Positions 31,584-36,719 of a stretch of DNA of 36,719 nt are shown here, piece after piece. How positions within the stretch are numbered: position 1 is the stretch's first letter; each line of letters begins with the position of its first letter. Position numbers and translations under genes: made by a program. The stretch spans positions 1-36,719 of the forward strand of contig CAIPTO010000048.1 in NCBI GenBank assembly GCA_903867985.1, in the 5' to 3' direction. The stretch comes from an uncultured Elusimicrobia bacterium (GTDB lineage Bacteria; Elusimicrobiota; Elusimicrobia; Elusimicrobiales; UBA9959). The notes below the pieces were generated by a model. It did no database searches. It had not been told where the DNA came from and worked only from the letters and a program-made list of their open reading frames with translations.

Positions 31584-32672
31584 ATGGCGGAAAAAACGTT
31601 GATGAAAGGCAATGAAGCGCTCGCTGAGGGAGCGGTCAGGGCCGGTTGCAGATTTTTCGCGGGCTATCCGATTACCCCGCAGAACGAAGTGCCCGAATAT
31701 ATGTCCTGGCGCATGGCCCAGGTCGGCGGGGCTTTCGTCCAGGCCGAATCCGAAGTGTCGGCCATAAATATGATCTACGGCGCCGCAGCCACCGGCGTAC
31801 GCTGCATGACCTCTTCTTCCAGCCCCGGCATGAGCCTCAAGCAGGAAGGCATGTCTTACTGCGCCGGAGCCGACTTACCCATATTCGTGGCCAATGTGAT
31901 GCGCGGCGGTCCTGGCCTCGGCAATATCGCCGGCGCTCAGGGCGACTACTGGCAGGCCACCCGCGGCGGCGGCCACGGCGACTACCGCACTTTCGTGATG
32001 GCGCCCAACAGCGTGAGCGAAATGGCTAACCTCCCCGCTAAATGCTATGAGGTGGCGTATAAATACCGCCTGCCCTCCATGATACTGGCCGACGGCATAA
32101 TCGGTCAGATGATGGAACCGGTGGAATTCACGACCCCGGAAGTCAATATCAAAGATCTCACGGAACCGGCCTGGGCGCTGGGCATCAACGCCGGCCGCGC
32201 GAAGCGGATAGTAAAATCATATGATCTGCGAGAGGGCTACCTTGAGAAACTGGTGCTGGAGCGCATCAAGCGCTACCGGCAGATAGAGCAGAACGAAGTG
32301 GTGTACGAGGAAAAAATGATGGAGGACGCCGAAATAGCCATCGTGGCTTACGGCACATCGGCCCGCGTAGCCGTAGCCGGCATGAAACTGGCCCGCGAAA
32401 AAGGACTTAAGGTCGGATTGCTGCGGCCTGTCACGCTGTGGCCTTTCCCCAAGGCGCGAATAGTTGAGCTGTCCAAACGCGTCAAAAAGTTCCTGGTAGT
32501 GGAAATGAGCATGGGGCAGATGGTTGAAGATGTGCTGCTCTCCCTGAACGGACGCGCGGAAACGCACCTGCTCGCAAAACCCGGCGCGGCGGTGACTACC
32601 GCGGACGAACTTTACAAAACCATAGAGAGCATCGTAAAAAAGGGGGCAAGAGAATATGCAGCTGCTAAATAA
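31584..32672 (+). CDS. vorB: 2-oxoacid:ferredoxin oxidoreductase alpha subunit (VorB type)
   Basis: A 362-residue subunit with the opening LMKGNEALAEGAVRAGC and GYPITPQNEVPEY, typical of VorB (3-methyl-2-oxobutanoate) and KorA (2-oxoglutarate) proteins. SSSSPGMSLKQEG and GGHGDYR segments follow, and a transketolase C-terminal-like domain (about 240-345) ends it. The complex oxidatively decarboxylates a 2-oxoacid to acyl-CoA with reduction of ferredoxin. Sequence favours the branched-chain type, but substrate is not certain. AAGGAG precedes the ATG. Its last 17 bases overlap the beta gene. Confidence 0.87.
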   Translation: MAEKTLMKGNEALAEGAVRAGCRFFAGYPITPQNEVPEYMSWRMAQVGGAFVQAESEVSAINMIYGAAATGVRCMTSSSSPGMSLKQEGMSYCAGADLPIFVANVMRGGPGLGNIAGAQGDYWQATRGGGHGDYRTFVMAPNSVSEMANLPAKCYEVAYKYRLPSMILADGIIGQMMEPVEFTTPEVNIKDLTEPAWALGINAGRAKRIVKSYDLREGYLEKLVLERIKRYRQIEQNEVVYEEKMMEDAEIAIVAYGTSARVAVAGMKLAREKGLKVGLLRPVTLWPFPKARIVELSKRVKKFLVVEMSMGQMVEDVLLSLNGRAETHLLAKPGAAVTTADELYKTIESIVKKGAREYAAAK

Positions 32673-33399
32673 GAAGCCTGAATCCCTGCTGGATGTCCCG
32701 ATGCATTATTGCCCCGGCTGCGGTCACGGCATAATTCACCGCCTGGTAGCCGAGGTTATGGACGAGCTGAACATCCGCTCACGCACGATAGGCGTTGCAC
32801 CGGTCGGGTGCGCCGTGTTCGCCGATACGTACTTCAACTGCGATATGATCCAGGGCCCGCATGGCCGCGGCCCGGCCGAAGCCACCGGAATCAAACGAGC
32901 CAAACCCGGAGCCATTGTATTTTCCTACCAGGGTGACGGAGATCTGGCCTCTATCGGAATGGCTGAGATAGTGCACGCGGCTATCCGCTCCGAGAACATC
33001 ACCGTTATTTTCGTGAATAACGCCATCTACGGCATGACCGGCGGGCAAATGGCTCCGACCACGCTGATAGGGCAGAAGGCCACGACCTGCGTGGAAGGCC
33101 GCACAGCAAAGCAGGCCGGCTATCCCATACGCATGTCGGAGATGCTGGCAACCATAGACGGCGCCGCGTATCTTGAGCGCACCTCGGTTCATACCGCCCC
33201 CGGCGTGCTGAAGACGAAGGCCGCCATCAAAAAGGCCTTCCAGAACCAGATAGACTGTAAAGGGTTCTCCATGGTGGAAATATTGTCGATGTGTCCCACC
33301 AACTGGGGCACACGGCTGGACAACCCGTCGGAAGCGACCAAATTCGTGGCAGAAGGCATGCTGCCGGTATTCCCGCTGGGCGTGTATAAAGGGGCGTAA
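32656..33399 (+). CDS. 2-oxoacid:ferredoxin oxidoreductase beta subunit (TPP-binding)
   Basis: A 247-residue TPP-binding subunit. CPGCGHG near residue 17, the TPP motif GDGDLASIGMAE and NNAIYGMTGGQ are conserved across the Vor/Kor family. It binds thiamine diphosphate and, with the alpha subunit, forms the catalytic site. The ribosome binding site lies within the alpha gene, and the 17-base overlap in a different frame indicates translational coupling. It is followed 22 bases later by the gamma gene. Confidence 0.9.
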   Translation: MQLLNKKPESLLDVPMHYCPGCGHGIIHRLVAEVMDELNIRSRTIGVAPVGCAVFADTYFNCDMIQGPHGRGPAEATGIKRAKPGAIVFSYQGDGDLASIGMAEIVHAAIRSENITVIFVNNAIYGMTGGQMAPTTLIGQKATTCVEGRTAKQAGYPIRMSEMLATIDGAAYLERTSVHTAPGVLKTKAAIKKAFQNQIDCKGFSMVEILSMCPTNWGTRLDNPSEATKFVAEGMLPVFPLGVYKGA

Positions 33400-33421
33400 A
33401 GGTCTTCAAAGGAGACAACTT

Positions 33422-33955
33422 ATGTATCAAGGCATACGGATCTCAGGTTTCGGCGGGCAGGGTGTCATTTCGGCCGGCATATTGCTGGCCTACTCCGGCA
33501 TGGTGGAGGGCAAGGAAGTAAGCTTCTTTCCGTCTTACGGCGCGGAAATGCGCGGCGGCACAGCCAATTGCTCCGTGGTCATAGCCTCGGACGAGGTCAC
33601 CACCCCGATCGTCTCGGAGCCGGATACCGTAATTGTCCTGAACGAGCCGTCTCTGGCCAAGTTTGAACCTCTGGTGAAACCGGGCGGCCTGCTTATCGTT
33701 AACAGCTCGCTGGTAAACTCCAAGGCCTCGCGCACGGACATAAAAGTCCTCTATGTCCCGTGCAATGCGATAGCAGCAGAACTTGGCAACGCGAAGATCA
33801 TGAACATGGTGGCTCTGGGCGCTTTTGCCGCCGCGACCGGCGCCGTCTCGGTGGACGCTATCTCCAAAGCCCTGCCGAAGGTCTACAAGAAGCTGAAGCC
33901 GGAAGTTATCGAAATTAATATCAAAGCCTTAAAAAGAGGCGCGGCAATAAACTAA
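33422..33955 (+). CDS. 2-oxoacid:ferredoxin oxidoreductase gamma subunit
   Basis: A 177-residue subunit of the POR gamma family with the N-terminal ISGFGGQGVISAG and the SYGAEMRGGTANCSV segments that contact CoA and the alpha-beta core. AAAGGAGA precedes the ATG. It is the last gene of the delta-alpha-beta-gamma set and is followed by a strong terminator. Reduced ferredoxin from this complex is a natural second electron donor for the bifurcating hydrogenase encoded upstream. Confidence 0.9.
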   Translation: MYQGIRISGFGGQGVISAGILLAYSGMVEGKEVSFFPSYGAEMRGGTANCSVVIASDEVTTPIVSEPDTVIVLNEPSLAKFEPLVKPGGLLIVNSSLVNSKASRTDIKVLYVPCNAIAAELGNAKIMNMVALGAFAAATGAVSVDAISKALPKVYKKLKPEVIEINIKALKRGAAIN

Positions 33956-33977
33956 GCGTAACACATATTTGTGAGAG

Positions 33978-34013
33978 AAAAGGCTTAAGAAGCGCTTAAG
34001 CCTTTTCTTTTTT
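33978..34013 (+). terminator. Rho-independent terminator of the oxidoreductase operon
   Basis: A perfect 12-pair stem, AAAAGGCTTAAG (33978-33989) / CTTAAGCCTTTT (33995-34006), with loop AAGCG and the tail CTTTTTT (34007-34013), stands 23 bases after the gamma-subunit stop. Confidence 0.92.
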
Positions 34014-34048
34014 GCCTATACCGTCCCTCACCCCTTCATCCCTTATTT

Positions 34049-34056
34049 TATAGAAT
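34049..34056 (+). promoter_or_regulatory. Possible -10 element of a leaderless ABC transporter transcript
   Basis: TATAGAAT (34049-34056) lies only seven bases before the ATG at 34064, and no Shine-Dalgarno sequence is present in between. This is what a leaderless mRNA would show. No clear -35 box is visible, so the call is tentative. Confidence 0.3.
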
Positions 34057-34063
34057 ATAACAA

Positions 34064-35839
34064 ATGCACGCATCTCGCGACGACGACAGCCAGGACCCGA
34101 AAGAGAAGATAAACTACAAAGCCACCTTCCGCATGCTCACAGGGCTGATCGTACCGGAGAGGCGCGGGTTTATGGCGGCTTTCGCCTGGCTTCTTCTCTC
34201 CACCGCTTTCACGCTGTTCTCGCCCATCATCGCCAAATACATTATAGACACCGCCATACCGTCTAAAAACATCCGTCTGCTTGTAATGGTCGTGGGCGGC
34301 CTGTTTCTGAACTCCCTGCTGTTCATGGGCTTCAACTATCTGCTTCAGATGCGCCTGATAAAGACGGGCCAGCAGATAATGACGGACCTGAAGAAACGCA
34401 TGCTCTCCCGCATGCTGGCGCTAGACCTGCCTTTCTACTCCGAGTATCCCGTCGGACGGCTCACCGCCCGCGTTCAGGCCGACACCGGCAGCCTTTACGA
34501 GCTTTTCACGGAGACGACCGTCACGATCTTCCGCGACATACTGATGTTCATCGTCACTTTCTGCGTGATGTTCTACTTCAGCCCGCGCCTGACGCTGATC
34601 CTCTCGTCGGTATTTCCTTTCGCGATCGCCCTCAGCTTTATTTTCCTAAGAAAAAGCGCCTCGCTGTTCGTTACGGTCAGAAAGCTCGCCAGCGAAATAT
34701 CGGGATTCCTTACCGAGCATCTGAACGCCATAGCCCTGCTTCAGGCCTTCAACCGGGAAAAGATGGCGGCGGAAAAACTTGAGGCGATAAACAAAAAGAA
34801 ATTCGACGCGGAGCTGAGCGGCGAATTAATGATGATAGTTTTCTATCTCAGCGTCATACTGCTGAGCCCTGTCGCCATAGCGATCATACTGGGCGTGGGC
34901 GGCGGGTGGGCCATAGACCGCACGATAAGCATAGGCACGCTTGTGATGTTCATACTCTACATAGACAAACTGTTCGAGCCGGTCTTCAGATTGTCCGAGC
35001 ACATCAGCATAATACAGCGTTCGTTCGCGGCCGGACATCGTATACAGCGCATAATGGAACGCCGCCCGGCGATAGTCGACGGCCCGGCTCCGCGCTATAT
35101 ACATTCCATACGCGAGGGCATAGAGTTCAGGAATGTCTGGATGCGTTACGCCGACGACTCGCCCTGGGTGCTGAAAGACATCTCCTTCAAACTACCCAAA
35201 GGCAAAAGCCTGGCTATAGTGGGTGAAACCGGCGGGGGGAAAACAACGGTCACCAACCTTCTTTTCAGATTTTACACGCCGCAAAAAGGGAAAATTCTCA
35301 TAGACGGCGTGAATCTTTCCGACATAGGTCTTAATTCCCTGCGGACCGCCATAGGGCTGGTGCACCAGGACATCTATCTTTTCCCCGGCACTATAATGCA
35401 GAACCTGAAACTGATGGATGAAGCCATTCCCGACTCGATGGTGCATGACGCCATAAAAACCATAGGTCTTGAAGCATTTTTCAAACATCACGGTCTCAAC
35501 AAGCATATCGTGGAAAAGGGCGTGAACCTCTCCGCCGGAGAAAAACAGGTGATATCGCTGGCTCGCGCTATGGTGCTGAATCAGGAGGTGCTTGTGCTGG
35601 ACGAAGCGACCTCGCATATCGACCCGCACACGGAACGGCTGATAAACACCGCCATGCGGCGCCTGCTAAGCAGCAGGACTATGATAGTTATCGCCCACCG
35701 GTTATCGACGATACTCAACGCCGATAACATCCTGCTGGTTTCGGAGGGCGAGATAAAGGAAAGCGGCACGCACAGCCAGCTGCTGGCAAAAGGCGGCATA
35801 TACTCGAAGTTTTACAAACTGCAGTTCGGGGAGAATTAA
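34064..35839 (+). CDS. ABC half-exporter (transmembrane domain plus ATPase)
   Basis: A 591-residue exporter with about six membrane segments in residues 30-310 and a nucleotide-binding domain from about 345. Walker A is GETGGGKTT, the Q-loop VHQD, the signature LSAGEKQ in place of LSGGQ, Walker B VLVLDEATS, and the H-loop IAHRLS. The altered signature resembles one half of heterodimeric exporters (YheH/BmrD type). The adjacent second exporter is the likely partner. Substrate (drug, lipid or peptide) cannot be inferred. The start lacks a ribosome binding site. Confidence 0.88.
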   Translation: MHASRDDDSQDPKEKINYKATFRMLTGLIVPERRGFMAAFAWLLLSTAFTLFSPIIAKYIIDTAIPSKNIRLLVMVVGGLFLNSLLFMGFNYLLQMRLIKTGQQIMTDLKKRMLSRMLALDLPFYSEYPVGRLTARVQADTGSLYELFTETTVTIFRDILMFIVTFCVMFYFSPRLTLILSSVFPFAIALSFIFLRKSASLFVTVRKLASEISGFLTEHLNAIALLQAFNREKMAAEKLEAINKKKFDAELSGELMMIVFYLSVILLSPVAIAIILGVGGGWAIDRTISIGTLVMFILYIDKLFEPVFRLSEHISIIQRSFAAGHRIQRIMERRPAIVDGPAPRYIHSIREGIEFRNVWMRYADDSPWVLKDISFKLPKGKSLAIVGETGGGKTTVTNLLFRFYTPQKGKILIDGVNLSDIGLNSLRTAIGLVHQDIYLFPGTIMQNLKLMDEAIPDSMVHDAIKTIGLEAFFKHHGLNKHIVEKGVNLSAGEKQVISLARAMVLNQEVLVLDEATSHIDPHTERLINTAMRRLLSSRTMIVIAHRLSTILNADNILLVSEGEIKESGTHSQLLAKGGIYSKFYKLQFGEN

Positions 35840-35853
35840 CCTGAATCCTGCAG
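35840..35853 (+). repeat. Second copy of the CCTGAATCCTGCAG word
   Basis: This 14-base sequence, directly after the stop of the first exporter gene, is identical to 10451-10464 at the end of the receiver-kinase gene. Both copies lie at a gene's 3' end. In a window this size a chance 14-base match is unlikely but not excluded. Confidence 0.4.
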
Positions 35854-35860
35854 GAACATT

Positions 35861-36719
35861 ATGATCTTCACCCTAAAGTGGCTTTTTCCCTATTGGCGGC
35901 GGCATAAATACCGCATGTCCGCCATAATACTGCTGGGTCTGGCAAGCGCCATACTCGGCGCCGTGTATCCGTACCTGATAAAGCAGATAATAAACGGCCT
36001 TAGCAGCGGGATGACACGCGAGTATCTGCGCCGTAACATCTGCCTTATACTCGGCGTGGGCGTGGCGAATACGCTGGTAAGCGTGGTGGCGCAGCGCAAC
36101 CGCGCTTATATGAATATGCGCCTGGAGTGGGAATTCCGGAAAGAGGTTTTTGAGCACATAATCAAACTGGACCGGCACTTCTACTACCGTTTCACCACGG
36201 GAGATCTGGTTACCCGGATGGTAGATGATATTTCGCGCAAGATATCATGGTTCTCGTGTTCCGGAGTATTCCGGTTCATCCAGTCTGTTCTTACGCTCAC
36301 AGCCGCCGTAACGATGATGTTCCTGCTTAACCCCTGGCTCAGTTTTTGGCTGCTCCTGCCCGCGCCTTTTATACTTGCGGCTTCCATAAAAACCGGAAAA
36401 AAACTGCACCAGCGTTACGACGCGCTGCAAAAAAGCATAACCTTTATTTACGACTTCCTCGAAACCTGCTTCACAGGCGTAAAGCTGATAAAAGCCAACG
36501 CCAAGGAAGCCGCCCAGAGCGCTTTTTTCTCCGACAAGGCCGAGGCGCAGAAGGAAGCCGAAATTGCATCTTCCCGTATGGACATAATCTTCTCTTACTT
36601 TTTCCATTACGCTAATTTCGTGTCGGTGGCCATACTTTATCTGGCCGGGGGCCTGATGGTGATAAAGGGCAGCGCCACGCTGGGAGACTTGATAGCGTTT
36701 TACTTTTACTCCGGCATGA
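35861..36719 (+). CDS. Second ABC half-exporter, truncated by the window edge
   Basis: ATG 35861 opens a frame without stop to the end of the window (286 codons). It starts MIFTLKWLFPYWRRHKYR and shows five to six hydrophobic helices, with cytoplasmic coupling segments such as FYYRFTTGDLVTRMVDDI at about residues 106-123, as in MsbA-type exporters. The ATPase domain lies beyond the edge. It begins 21 bases after the first exporter gene, so the two are probably one operon and a heterodimer. Confidence 0.85.
   Translation, partial: MIFTLKWLFPYWRRHKYRMSAIILLGLASAILGAVYPYLIKQIINGLSSGMTREYLRRNICLILGVGVANTLVSVVAQRNRAYMNMRLEWEFRKEVFEHIIKLDRHFYYRFTTGDLVTRMVDDISRKISWFSCSGVFRFIQSVLTLTAAVTMMFLLNPWLSFWLLLPAPFILAASIKTGKKLHQRYDALQKSITFIYDFLETCFTGVKLIKANAKEAAQSAFFSDKAEAQKEAEIASSRMDIIFSYFFHYANFVSVAILYLAGGLMVIKGSATLGDLIAFYFYSGM

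Overview
This window comes from a strictly anaerobic, fermentative bacterium of moderately high GC. Almost every gene serves H2 metabolism, amino-acid fermentation or ferredoxin redox chemistry. The phylum cannot be fixed from sequence alone. The overall style recalls Elusimicrobiota or another uncultured fermenter lineage, but that is a guess. No rRNA, tRNA or CRISPR array is visible.

Region 1 (about 1-14600) is a hydrogenase island. A probable IS21-like insertion-sequence end lies at the left edge. A strong sigma-70 promoter follows, embedded in repeated TAACG/CGTTA elements that look like an operator. The operon then reads: receiver-only response regulator, Rex redox repressor, HydC, HydB, HydA (a trimeric, potentially electron-bifurcating [FeFe] hydrogenase), a second receiver-only regulator, a sensory [FeFe]-hydrogenase/histidine kinase, and a receiver-histidine kinase. 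After a structured intergenic stretch come the three H-cluster maturases hydG, hydE and hydF and a clear terminator. HydB is fused to a complete NfnB/GltD-type NADPH flavoprotein module. HydA has Ser in place of one H-cluster ligand Cys, and HydG lacks one of the three Cys of its C-terminal cluster motif.

Region 2 (14600-16880) holds a strongly foldable intergenic element, a secreted cysteine-containing protein of unknown function, an Mrp/NBP35-type Fe-S carrier ATPase (both on the minus strand) and a palindromic MITE-like repeat.

Region 3 (16880-30630) is a lysine fermentation operon: atoD, atoA, kce, two kdd paralogs, kamA, kamB, kamC, kamD, kamE, a class III aminotransferase and a thiolase. 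The aminotransferase is best explained as an acyl-CoA beta-transaminase (Kat-like) that replaces the usual 3-aminobutyryl-CoA ammonia lyase. The route would then end in acetoacetyl-CoA and acetyl-CoA (acetate) rather than butyrate. A four-helix-bundle (S23 family) gene, bounded by near-perfect 33-bp inverted repeats, sits between kamD and kamE.

Region 4 (30630-33960) has a third receiver-only regulator and a four-subunit 2-oxoacid:ferredoxin oxidoreductase (delta, alpha, beta, gamma) closed by a textbook terminator. Region 5 (34060-end) has two adjacent ABC half-exporters, the second cut by the window edge.

Taken together (inference): lysine oxidation yields NAD(P)H and amino-group reducing power, and the 2-oxoacid oxidoreductase yields reduced ferredoxin. 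The HydABC complex, perhaps also fed by NADPH through the fused module, disposes of these electrons as H2. Expression is probably tuned by Rex (NADH/NAD+) and by an H2-sensing phosphorelay.
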